64,000 bases of DNA from Acarospora socialis. Lineage: Eukaryota > Ascomycota > Lecanoromycetes > Acarosporales > Acarosporaceae. Below are positions 12,419 through 22,592 of this stretch, one piece after another (positions within the stretch are counted from its first letter, which is position 1; each line of letters starts with the position of its first letter). Below the pieces are notes generated by a model that saw only the letters and a list, made by a program, of their open reading frames with translations, did not search any database and was not told the origin of the DNA. A program made the position numbers and the translations under genes. Where the stretch lies: assembly GCA_025617375.2 (NCBI GenBank), contig JAMYGW020000012.1:1116001-1180000 (forward strand), in the 5' to 3' direction.

Positions 12419-12859
12419 TCAGTTTTGACCATTGCGCCAAGGGCCCCAGTTGGTGGTCATACCTTCTCCCTCTCGTTCAAACTCCCGCCGCATCACGTCC
12501 GCAGCCTCTTTCGCCAGCGCTGCCTGCAGCGTCACCCAATCCTCATCAAAGCTGCTCAGATCGTCGTGTGTGCTACCATCAGCCGTCCGAGTCTCGGGAT
12601 CAGAATGCCGACCGAGTTCTTCGAGTCGCGAAAGGAAAGCTTGACGTCGCGGACAAGGTAGCGAGGATAGGATCCATCCAAGCCGTGCCTTTGTCTCCGT
12701 TGAATGACTGAATGGCTACCAATCATCTGCGTTCGGCCACCGAACTGAAAGCTCTTCGTTCGTGATCGCAACTCCTGAGGTCCCAAGCCAGTGCTGTGCC
12801 ATCTGCTTGTCCGCGAATTGCCGGGAGGAAGCCCAGGCGGAGAGCGTGAGGATCGTCAT
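12419..12859 (-). CDS. Possible small uncharacterised gene, structure unresolved
   Basis: On the minus strand an ATG at 12859 opens a 47-codon frame (MTILTLSAWASSRQFADKQM at its start, VRWPNADDW at its end). It is followed in another frame by about 95 open codons ending at the TGA at 12419-12421, including DDLSSFDEDWVTLQAALAKE. The residue mix of both looks like protein. No intron of normal size joins them in phase: the best donor (GTAGCC near 12719) would leave only a 31-base intron. I do not recognise a family. It may be a spliced gene that I cannot parse, a decayed gene, or chance. Confidence 0.25.
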
Positions 12860-13388
12860 GGCCACGCCATCCCAATCTTTTCTACGCAGCTACATACGTC
12901 ATGGCTAAGGGGCTGGACCGAGAACGTTGATACCATTAGCGGAGTGACTATGGCCCGGGTCCCAATGAGAGAGCAGTAGGTAAAGAAATATAGCTTGACG
13001 ATGAGGGTCGAAATAAAAACAGGTAATCTGCATCCCGTGTAAGCTCGTCAGGCGCGCCTGCAACAACAGTGATGTTTCCGTCCGGCGTGATGGCGAACAA
13101 CGATAGCTGGAATTGAAGAGAATCTGAATGGGAAGCTTTTCTCACTTGAAGTCCCCTATCAGCGCCATACCGTCACATAAGTCGTTCAATGAGCAGGCAG
13201 GAAACCCCTGGTAATTGATTGGATTTTGCTTCTCTTAGGTGATTGAGTAGATGACATAAAGGAAAAACATAAATGACATTAGGATTGTTTTTGGGCGAAA
13301 ACAAACTCCCCAAAAGTACCCTGCCACCTTTCACAATCTACGTTCAGTATCTGTCCATGTCCTAGAGCTCGAGCAGCACCTCCTTAGT
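12860..13388. other. Intergenic; one coding-looking minus frame
   Basis: A minus frame around 12950-13145 reads FAITPDGNITVVAGAPDELT and is protein-like, but it has no ATG and no clear splice partner. It may belong to the unresolved block next to it. Confidence 0.3.
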
Positions 13389-14089
13389 CTAATCCGGCAA
13401 ACGCATCTCATCTGGGGTAATAACCCCATCCCCATTCAAATCATATCTGCGTCGAGTTGTCAGTGGAACTGCGCGATGAAATGAGGGAATATCAAATCTT
13501 GCGCATACTTAGCGAAATAGTCCTCCAGTTCCGAAGTTCTCTCCTCCCCCAGATGCTTCAAGAATTCGTTGAAGGTAAAGAATCCTTTCCCGTGACCGTC
13601 CACAGCCTGGTGCATGGCATGATCATCCTCGAGGATCCCGTGCGCATTAACACGGGAAATTTTGATACCTCCTCCAGATTGGTTGGTCAACTCATCTGGT
13701 TTCTCACCCATGGCTCCACCGTCCAAGGCGACGTTTTGAGGAAATGCTGCAACAGGCTTGCCGGGCTCGGGTCGAGGTTTTGGGCCTCCACCAGACCAGC
13801 TCGTCGAACCATCTGGGTTGTCGCATATGGTTCCACCCTGCCAGGCCCAGCAGATGGGAAGTTTGATGGGCTTGCAGGATTTGTCGCAACCTATGAATGG
13901 GTAAGTCGAGTCTGGTACTAAGTGAGGTTGGGAATGGGGTTGAATGGTTAGAGGACCTCCGTTGCAGTTGCAGCAGAATATATTACACTTCCCTTTCCCG
14001 CAACATGATGTGACGCCCTTGTTGCCGCAGCACGCGAAGGTGAGTTGGAATGTGCTTAAAGCGAGCAAGGCGATCAGTTCCAAACGCAT
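13389..14089 (-). CDS. Secreted Cys-rich protein with C-terminal EF-hand pair
   Basis: Exons 13509-14089 and 13389-13446 join in phase to 212 residues. MRLELIALLALSTFQLTFA is a clear signal peptide. Directly after it comes a tight cysteine cluster with paired cysteines (CCGNKGVTSCCGKGKC, then FCCNC). A Gly/Pro-rich linker leads to a helix-loop-helix pair. The first loop (VDGHGKGFFTFNEF) is a weak EF-hand. The second (DLNGDGVITPDE, on the spliced last exon) has the full D-x-N-x-D-x-V-x-x-x-x-E calcium pattern. The exported protein probably binds Ca2+ outside the cell. I know no characterised fungal protein with exactly this layout, so the function is open; an effector-like or wall role is inference. 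Confidence 0.75.
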
Positions 14090-15001
14090 GTTGAGATGCT
14101 TGACGGAGAGGCAGAGTCGAGTTTTGCAGAGGGCGAAGAGACTGCTGTCTGTAGAACTGTTGATGGACGTTCTTGGGCATTTTGGCTCTTTATATATTGC
14201 ATTCAAAGGACTGTGAATGTGAGAATGATTGGAGGAGAAAAGCGAAACCAAGCATGCAATGCAATATCAGCTTCACCGCTTTGAATTGAGCTGATAAGTA
14301 TCTTCGCAAACAACGTATCATCGCATGAATGGTAACATCGACTAGCTACTTTGAAGCTACGCCACAAAAAACGCTTTCGGCCTGTCCGGGGCTCGGAAGT
14401 CTAAGCAGAAATCAGACCACCTCTCTTCAGTGAATCAGCAAATATTTCGGCATCCTCATGAGGTGACAGTCGTTAATCATGTGCATAAAAGGTCTCTACT
14501 GACTGTTAACCTTTATTGTATGGTAGATTGAGATAGAATCCAAGTCAGCTAAGGCTGATGTACAGCGAGTGGAAATGTCAGGAATTGACTTAGTGGATTG
14601 ATTTCAGGCAATGGTGGATGCGTGATGACAACAACATTGGCGAGTGAGGAGGAGTCGGAGGACAGCGAGGTGGCTTTGCCAAGACGGCTGGCTCGAATAA
14701 CACGGCGCCATGATGCGGTACACTGATGACTACTCCGTATTTTCGATAGGACGACAATGTAGATTGTTGCTTAATAATGTGATTAGCTCGTTGCTGTGGC
14801 CTGCATATGTATTTCCGACATCCAGAGCTCTGCTCAACAGGCCACACGCACCTCGATCCCGGCCAACTCAATAGTTTGTAGCCATTTCCATCTGTGGGGC
14901 CAACGCGCGACACCTAACAGACTAGTCCACTCGCATACAACTGGTGATCTTTGCTAGAATGACCACCCCGCTAGGTCGGAATGCGGTGAGATAACAAGGA
15001 G
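14090..15001. other. Intergenic, upstream of the Cys-rich EF-hand gene
   Basis: About 900 bases. The part next to 14089 should hold the promoter and 5' leader. A 107-codon minus frame at 14590-14913 has no similarity or support. Nothing else was seen. Confidence 0.45.
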
Positions 15002-15531
15002 GGATCACTCTGGCAGCAGCGCCGTGCTGCCGCCTGGCCTTGGCACCCTGGATCAGCAGAACCTGCGCCCCCGGAGACGCTTCAAGACATCCCAGCGATC
15101 AAGTGCACACTTGAGCAGTACTTCGAGGGCGGCTCCGACACCAGCGTTGCAGGGTACTACAGCCAACAATCCTCCATGTAGTAAGCGCTGCCTTTACCAT
15201 CTCCCTCTTGAGCCTCCTGCTAACGACTTCAGTTGATGGCAGCAAGATACTTGTTGGCGACTATGTGCTCATGCGATGTGAAGATGACAGAGCAGGCATT
15301 GTGCCTTGGCCAAAGCTAGGGAAAGTCGAGAAAATATGTCCCAACGGCCGAATACGGATACTGTGGGCGTATCACCATGATCACCCGGACGTACCAAGGG
15401 GGCTCAACTTCGAACCCTATGAGTTACTGCTGTCCGACTACAATGATATGGTCAGGGTAGGGTGCTTAATGGGGTTTGCTGAAGTGGAGGAAGACGCGGA
15501 GGACTGTGTGACCTCCAAGGACTGGTGCTGA
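15002..15531 (+). CDS. BAH-like domain protein, start unresolved
   Basis: A frame open from 15002 to a GTAAGC donor at 15181 reads naturally (ETLQDIPAIKCTLEQYFEGG, then SVAGYYSQQSSM). The next exon carries ILVGDYVLMRCEDD, then KVEKICPNGRIRILWAYHHD and FEPYELLLSDYNDMV. This resembles the strand pattern and HxxxxRG-FEPYE layout of bromo-adjacent-homology (BAH) domains, which bind chromatin. Phase is kept if the acceptor is GGCAG at 15242; the stronger-looking TTCAG at 15231 would use another frame upstream. The TGA is at 15529-15531, but a donor-like GGTAGG near 15457 may lead to more exons. I found no convincing ATG. Domain call by shape only. Confidence 0.4.
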
Positions 15532-15571
15532 AACAAGTGATTCAGGGCAAAGCAGAGGGATATCGTTTCCC

Positions 15572-16128
15572 GTGAGAGGCCAGGGAACAGACGAAGGGTG
15601 GGAGTATGAAAGGTTACTGCTGGCCTTATGGCTGGTTTGGCCGTGTGCCTGGACAGTATTGCTGCTGGTCCACACAGATTCTCCAATTACCGTAGGAGAG
15701 ACGGTGCAGCAAGCTCCGAGGTCATCTGGGCAAACCACCTACAACCTTCCCACCATCACCTCCACCACCAAACCCGCTCAATCTGCAACGTCAGATATGA
15801 TAGTCACCGTTGGTTCTTCTCGCCAGCCCTCAGTAGCGTCCACCGAGAGTCCTCCGGCTTCGCCAGCCCACACCACCAGCACAAGCGACGTCTGGCACCA
15901 CTGCGAACAACGCTCGCAGTGCCACGGCGGAATCATCAGTCAAGTCAACCGGAACATACATCATCGTCACCAAAATCCACACAATATCCGTATTGTCTAT
16001 TTTCGTGTCTTCTCTGGCCTTTGTATATCCAGTCAGGCTCGCTTCCGAGCCATGTCTTTTCTTTCGTCAACATAGCTTGGCCTCCGTTGGTCCAACTCGT
16101 GGCTTGCAAAACACTATTGCAACAATGA
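15572..16128 (+). pseudogene. Coding-looking block, possibly decayed surface protein
   Basis: Two overlapping plus frames show Ser/Thr/Pro-rich text (PTITSTTKPAQSATS; SSRQPSVASTESPPASPAHT). A third frame continues with TSGTTANNARSATAESSVKS and a hydrophobic stretch (ISVLSIFVSSLAFVYPVRL). Together these look like a Ser/Thr-rich, membrane-anchored wall protein whose frame has slipped, or an exon set I cannot parse. There is no family match. Confidence 0.25.
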
Positions 16129-17060
16129 TCGCTTATCTAAGGCTCTCAAATCTACAACTACGTTGACATCGGGGTCGATCGGAACTTGGCACGTTTAGTT
16201 CGAGAACAGCCTGTTTTGGCATTTACATCACCCAGCGCAGCAGATGCGCTGTCGGTGGACGAGGTCGGACCATTCCAGGAAAAAAGCCTCTCCGTTAACT
16301 GTTGTTGAGCCTCTTTTTCGCGGCTTTGGATTTCTTGTCTACCTGTCCTGCAGCCTATGGAAGGCGTCCTTCACCGGTTTACGGCTTCAGGAGGGAAATG
16401 GTCGTAGATGGGCGTATATGGCGAAGGGGCTTGGATTAAGGCTTCTACGGAGTATGTCGGGGGACAATGTATTAGACCTAGCTCCGTACTTAAGTCAAGA
16501 GATTGAGATCATGACATTTATGTCAGATTTCAATGCACACGATCGACTGGAAGCAGTACCGCGGGCAATGATCCCATCCGATCCCATCCCACAGGCATTT
16601 GTTCATATGAGTGATCTTGGCCGATAGAGTACTCTTGGACGAAGATAATAGGCTTGAGGTCATGCCAGAGAACCATCAGGCTGCAAGCCATGTTGATGTT
16701 GGTCGCCCAGAAGGGACATAACCGGTTCTGAAAAGCGACGTCCCGTCACGAGAACGTAAACTCCGAAGTAGTAATAATACAGAGGTCCGATTACAATGCC
16801 TACTTTAGAGCTTTGAGAGCAATAAGTAGACCGGTCGAATCGGACGACCTCCCCAGAGTCCCCACGCCTTTATACGGGCGGCTTTTCCTTCGAACAGACC
16901 ACTTTGGGTGCTTTAGAGTATCTCTTATTGGCTGAATTTCACATTCTACTCTACATATATCTACCTATAACCATGGTGGGGTGCGGTCATCGGAATGGTA
17001 TTGGCCGAGGTGCAGTGTGTTGGGTGTGCTAATAGCGAGGAAGAGGGTTACCAGTGCGTT
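16129..17060. other. Region without a recognisable gene
   Basis: A 127-codon plus frame from the ATG at 16244 to 16627 is the longest. Its residue mix is unremarkable and I know no relative. I see no repeats or splice-supported exons. Confidence 0.4.
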
Positions 17061-17069
17061 GTGACCTTT

Positions 17070-18495
17070 CTAACTATAAGCCTGAACCTCTAGCCCTAGC
17101 ACCACAGCATCGCACCCTAGGATATAACATATGACCCATGACTGAATACTATTCATACATCCGTAGCCGAGGCCAATGGACATAGTCTCGTAGCCTGCGG
17201 AACCACGTCCTCCTGTACTGAAAGGATGTGCCCTTGCGAGTTCGTACTGTATCGACGTGTCGGTATCGCCGTCGCAATTCACCGCCGTGAGGCCGTACTC
17301 GAGGGTTATGATGTCGCACGCCACTCCAGCGACGGGGTAAGGAAACATGAAGGCCACGTGGCCACGGTGAGGTCAATAGGACCGTGAGCCACTAGATAGG
17401 GAGGCTGTAGGCGCAGTGCTTGGTGCGTTGTACCGGTAGAAGCAAAGGTCGCTATCGTGGTGAGGTGAGCGACGGTGAGAGATCATTATCAGTCCCAATC
17501 TAATACCCGTAGGCCACTTGTCGCAACCGTTGTGACGTCTTGGCACGTCGTTAAGTACGTGCGGCGCAAGCTAAGATCACATGGTGTGGGGCGTCCACGG
17601 AAACACTGTATACTGCACGAACGGCAGCGCGGGAAGGTTACCAAGCTGCGTAACGTCGAGGGCCCTGTGGCCCGGAATGGGAGCGGCAGAGACGACGCAG
17701 GCGATGCTATCAGGGTCGCGGGAGAAGTCTGAAATTTGGGGGAGGTTCGGATCGCGACATGGATCGTGTTGGTGCCTACATCACATAGTTAGCTGTGTTC
17801 TTCAAAATGCGGAGCTCAGAAAATGCGTTAAGAGCACGCTTCCTCAGGTTCGTAATTTCTATGAGCCTATGGTATGAGGCATTAATTGCAGGAGGTTGGG
17901 AGAGAGAACCCGTCGCCGTGCACCCATTGCGAGGCTGGAAGGCGCCCTTTGTAGGCTACGTGTCACATGTCACTGAGGCAAGGAATTTGTGTGCGAACTG
18001 GTGGAAGGTTTGATAGATAGAGATTGTAAGTGTCCTAGTCCTTTATCACAATGATCATGCTGACATCTGGAGTAGGTTTCTACCATGTCTCTCGCAATCT
18101 CGGTCTTGGTCTCGTTCGCTTTTGCATCGCGGTACGCCTGCTGCTGCGGTTTCGTCTCTGCCGTCTCGTCGTGGTTTTCTTCCTCTACGGCTGCTTCGGC
18201 AGCAGCGTCGCAGACTTGCGGTCCCCTCTCTTTCAATTGAGTAAGTAGTGCTGCGTGCGGAGCGTCGCGGTTTCAATGACCGTATTTCGGAGCTGGAGCT
18301 CTGTTGTTGGTGGTTTTGCTGCGGAGATGGAGGACGAGGACGAATGGGCAGTTTGAGGTAGTCCTCTGCGGGGTTGTTTCTGTGCTTAGTTTCGTTTGCT
18401 AGTGAAAAGAATGCAATGGTTCCTCTACGACAAGCAGCCGTGCCTTTGTAGAAACCCTTGGTGGGTCGTAGTAGAGATGTCTTATGTAATCAGCT
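17070..18495 (-). CDS. Uncharacterised minus-strand coding-looking block
   Basis: Several minus-strand stretches read like protein: about 145 open codons from near 18490 (YLKLPIRPRPPSPQQNH; DYLKLP); an acidic stretch in another frame (DAAAEAAVEEENHDETAETK); a stretch after a TAG acceptor at 17956 (SLSQPPAINASYHRLIEIT); one near 17585-17770 (SRDPDSIACVVSAAPIPGH; LPALPFVQYTVFPW); and 17070-17348 (YELARAHPFSTGGRGSAGYE). I could not join them in phase, and no family was recognised. They may be one multi-exon gene, two genes or decayed pieces. Plus-strand frames at 17475-17877 are shadows of these. Confidence 0.3.
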
Positions 18496-18625
18496 ACGCG
18501 ACGGTCACTTGGTCAGCCTCACCCCTCTTCTGAATCATAGTCACCGCGACCACAATCACCACAGATCATATGAGAAAGGGCACAATACTACCGATAGACT
18601 ACACCAAGATCCGTTCCTGCAAACC

Positions 18626-20012
18626 ATGCCACACTCTCAACATAACTTCCCTAGTTCCTTGCCCATTATTCAACGGATAAAACCCGATGCTCGACTGGAA
18701 CCTCATACTGCGACAAAGTACCTAGATGAAAGTCTGGCAATATTGGGCGGCAGCTTAGTTACAAAACATGATTTTGTGGCAAGCCAGGAGCTCCAGGACA
18801 GAGGCATCTGTCGGGAATTCGAGCAGCAGCGCAACTATATGGATGGGCGATTCGAAAAGATTGACAAACGGTTCGAAAAGGTTGACGAACGATTCGAAAA
18901 GGTTGACGAACGATTCGAGAAGGTTGACCAGCAGTTCAAAGAGATGCGCAACTATATGGATGGGCGATTTGCGGACGTCGATCGACAATTTGAAGAGATG
19001 CGGGCCAGACAGCTCAACTCCATGTGTACCAGGGCTCACGATCGGGTCCATCCTATTGCGAAGATTGAGCGTTCAGCACAATCAACCTATGTCTTTTCGA
19101 TGCCTAAATACTTTCCTGTTAATGTTGGAAAATTTTGGGGATTAAAGTCGCCTGCCTGCAGTAGGTTTGGATGCTTGAACTACGTATCTTATAAGAGGAT
19201 TGGCTGGCTAACACGATGAACTAGTGGGCAAGCTCACCTACCTCGTTCAATTCTACGACGTTGAAGGATATGAAGATTGGGAAAAGGATGATGGGAATTA
19301 CACCATGGATGATCCCGACTTGACCGGCGATTCCAGTCAGGGAGATATCTCGTCCTTGAGCGAGGTATCACTTGAGGATGCGGTTCAACGACACCCTGAC
19401 AAGGCTCTTCGAGCTTTGGCAATGAAGCTTGGATTGGTTTATAGAGAGGTAACACGGTGCATGGAAGAGATAGAGGATCGACAGCAACTTCAGGCCCTTG
19501 TGGCGGAGAAAAGGACTCGAGGGGTGGAGGATTCAGGGCTGGAGGGTTCAGGGCGACCTCCAAAGCTGGTGAAAACAGCTGTATACAACCAACCTCAACG
19601 TTCACCGTCGTTTGTGAAGTTATTACTTATGACCTTATCTGAGGAAATGCGATACCGCGCGGAGGAGACCAAAAGATCGGAATCGGAACGGGTGTATTGG
19701 GAGGACCCTGATGCATTGGAGGCACGAGCAAGAATAATAGCAAGCATGGTGTCGTCAAAACATGCGCGGGAGGGATTGTTGGAAATGGTAGAACAACTGT
19801 CGAAGTCAGGGCAGTCCGAATTGAAGCTTTCAAGAGTCAAGCAGTCAGTAGCAGAGCAGTCAGCAAAAGGATCGACAACAGTGCCTAATACACCTAGTTC
19901 GAGAAAGTTGTCGAAGGGAAGAGGCAGTCAAGCAAGTGAAGAGCGTGAAAGCGTCGCAAGGGCGAGGTCATCGGAGGCCGAGAGTAGTCCTATAAGTGAA
20001 CAACAAGAATGA
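18626..20012 (+). CDS. Coiled-coil protein with tandem FEKVDER repeats
   Basis: Exons 18626-19160 and 19225-20012 keep phase (A plus TG) and give 440 residues from the first in-frame ATG. The N-terminal half has four 7-residue units of the form RFEKVDE. A copy of NYMDGRF lies at both ends of this array, so it should form a long coiled coil. The second half starts GKLTYLVQFYDVEGYEDWEK, has helix-rich stretches (ALRALAMKLGLVYREVTRCM) and ends in a Ser/Lys/Glu-rich disordered tail (SSRKLSKGRGSQASEERES). No enzyme motif, signal peptide or membrane segment is seen. The family is unknown to me; the gene sits beside a decayed HET gene in the accessory stretch. Confidence 0.65.
18848..18931 (+). repeat. 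Four tandem 21-base units inside the coiled-coil gene
   Basis: Units start at 18848, 18869, 18890 and 18911, all close to CGATTCGAAAAGGTTGACGA plus one base. Identity between units is high at the DNA level, including third positions, so the array expanded recently. A flanking copy of the bases for RNYMDGRF is found before (about 18830) and after (about 18947) the array. Confidence 0.9.
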
Positions 20013-20280
20013 CTGTGAGGGTAGCGGGGGTTTGAAGAGGAAATGTGGTTGAGGTGGTGTAGCGCCTGGGTCTTCGCATATAGTTCTACTTTCATAACAT
20101 CTGTTAGATGACTGACTTCAATTACATGATATCTCAATTTCGTCCAGGGTCTCAACAAACACTCATTGATTGTTTGCAAGATGTACTCTCCCAATGATTT
20201 CCCGAGTTATTCGCTCGGTACGCCCTGCAACAGTCAGATGATCAGAAGAAGGTAGGCCTACGATTTTTTGCAAATCGATC

Positions 20281-21604
20281 GTGCTTGCATTGCAGTGGAC
20301 TTCAGGCGATTTCATCAGTGCTATGATGGCTTGTTCGGCGAAAGGCCCGCCAGATGCAAAGATGGTGTGCGATGCTCGATCTCCAGAAACCCGGCAGCGA
20401 TTCAAAGGGGCAATAGTGAGGGATCAGTCGGCACATGACTGGAAATGCCAGATGGACTGCAGGCGGCTTTATCGGGACCGGCAATTTTTGAATGTCTCTC
20501 AAGCAAAAGCGATGTGTCTCGATTCAAGAGATGACCAGTATTTGCGATACCGCAACTCATCCAACAAAACTCTCGCAATCTCGCATGTACGGAGTGATGG
20601 CCAAGACGGCAGACCGGACTCGACGGGTTTCAATGCTTGTATGCGCCGGCGCTACGCAGACCTGCTATATCTTTCGGCTGCGACTCGTACTGCCCGTGTA
20701 TACCGACGGAGAAGCGATTACGGACCGATGCATTGGTAACATCAACCAAATCTTCGCCGAAAGCAGGGTGACTTTGGTGTGCGACCGAGATATCATAAGC
20801 ATTGACATATCGAAGATGGCCATTGGGTTACGAGAATCCATTCTTGCAACGGTACTTATCTGGAAGAGCGTGGACCTTGATAGAGGCTATGCATGGTAGA
20901 CAGAACATCCACCAGCTGTGCAAGAGAAACGAAGTTTTATGTTTCAAAGAGACTCTGCAGACGGTGCATGAAAAGGAACGCATCAACATGGCAATTCTTT
21001 TCTTGACCAGCCAGCATCTACTGCCACACAACTCAGAGGGTGACATTGAATTGTTCGATGGGATGGGCTCCGTCGCAACAGAGCAAGACCTGACGAACGC
21101 CCAAGGCTTTCTCAGCGTCGGCGAAGCGGCCGTCCTCCTCAGCCACCGGCACGCGACTCAAGACGGAGACGACATCGTAATCTGGAGCCTACTCGCTCAT
21201 GAAAGAGCAATCAGGGACCCGGTGGAGATGTGGAGGAGCCAACTTGGTGCCAGGGCCGAGACCGGTTTCCTGCTCTCCAGCATGCCAAGAGTCCAAGGCA
21301 CCAAGGCACCAAGGGCCTGGGCTGGGCTCCGTGTTGCCCGACTTTTCGGCCGCTGCAAGGGACCGACGGCATGTCCAGAAAGTTTTATCTCGCATATGAA
21401 GGAATGGACACCCGTGCGGGCGTCATCGCGTCCGAGGGATTCCGGGCCAGGTGGCTTGTGTACAGATTCTCTCCGCTACCGGCATCCTGTGCTGCGCTCC
21501 TTCCCAGCCTCGATGTGATAGCCAGTCAACGTCTACGGAGATACGGTTGGGGAGCGCTCCTGCAGCCTTGTGCGCGCCCTGGGCCATATAATGTCCTAGC
21601 TTAG
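20281..21604 (+). pseudogene. Decayed HET (heterokaryon incompatibility) gene
   Basis: The region carries the marks of a full-length ascomycete HET-domain protein in order: an N-terminal part (RSPETRQRFKGAIVRDQSA), the HET start (NKTLAISHVRSDGQDGRPDS, RRYADL), INQIFAESRVTLVCDRD, then RAWTLIEAMHGRQNIH and SHRHATQDGDDIVIWSLL, and a C-terminal block (YEGMDTRAGVIASEGFRARW; RRYGWGALLQP). These lie in all three plus frames, so the gene appears broken about three or more times. Intact relatives act in non-self recognition after hyphal fusion. Similarity is still easy to see, so the decay looks fairly recent (inference). It sits in the accessory stretch with other lineage-specific genes. Confidence 0.75.
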
Positions 21605-22592
21605 TACAGGGGAAACTCCGACGGGCCTTTATTGGCATTTTTGTGGCTCAAGTGACGGGCAATGTTGGGAGTGGATCGGTGTCTATGACTGGGGTACCAG
21701 TGATGGTTTGCCTGAGTTCGAAATCGAAGACTTGTTGCTGATCTAGAACCTTTTCTGGAAGGTCGGAAAGGATATTCGGTTTTCCGCCATATGGCGCGTG
21801 AAGATTGGAGATGAAGCCTCGTACTGACGCAGAGTGGCAAGCTGCTGTAGTAACGGCGGCATCAGCTAGGAATATCCCGGCAATTGGCAATAGAGATGCT
21901 TACTGTATGTATGGCTTTGCTTGGGAGGAAATTGGAGATGGATATGGGGAGATGGGGAGGAGTGGGTAGCACGCATGTGCGGGACGGAATGGTATCAGGT
22001 TGGATGGGATGGGATGAATGAAATCAGGATGGGGAAGAGACTAAGCCTCACTTCATATCCAAACGCAAGTCCGTTAACAGGTTCAGGGACGATAGATATA
22101 CTGTAGGACGGAGTTCAGTTAACAGGTAGGAGAACGTAACTACTCTGTACAGGTACCAGAATTAGCCTCAGCTGGGTAGGGGAAGGGAGGGGAGTGGAGG
22201 GTGTAAGCATGATGTGGAGGTAGTATAGTATGGTATGGTTGTTTTGCGAGGATGAGATATATGTGGCTCGGTTTACCTCTTTTGGTCTTGCGGCAGCAGA
22301 TTGTCTGTCACAGCCTGACGGGCCGAGCGGCGAAGCTCGAGGGCCACTGCAATTCAGATAACACCGCAGACGGACAGATATATGAGCGGCTAGATAGCGT
22401 AATGCTGTGCTCTGCTCTGCTCTGCTCAGCGCTCCCAAGATAGAAGGCAAGATTCGAAGCCAGATCAAAAAAAACTACTCATACACAGCCACACACATAT
22501 ACACACCTTCCCCAGTCTCGACAAAACTAGCCGCACCCCACCACAAGAGCCCCTACCTTCTCCTGCCTCCCGTAACCTCTCTCCCCGATGTC
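21605..22592. other. Intergenic between HET remnant and RGD1
   Basis: About 990 bases. A minus frame at 21648-21890 looks mildly protein-like (FISNLHAPYGGKPNILSDLP) but has no ATG. A four-unit TGCTC repeat lies at 22408-22427. Nothing else was recognised. Confidence 0.4.
22408..22427 (+). repeat. Short (TGCTC)4 tandem repeat
   Basis: Four exact copies of TGCTC in non-coding sequence downstream of RGD1. Confidence 0.85.

Noticed and set aside
14590-14913. 107-codon minus frame as a gene
   Set aside because: No ATG of good context, no splice support and no family similarity.
16244-16627. 127-codon plus frame as a confident gene
   Set aside because: Has an ATG but no recognised family, codon support or splicing; left as an unsupported frame.
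18830-18975. A phage or transposon tail-fibre-like element
   Set aside because: The heptad array is inside a spliced fungal-type gene with no mobile-element features around it.
22115-22468. 117-codon minus frame as a gene
   Set aside because: Low-complexity composition over a pentamer repeat region; no similarity.
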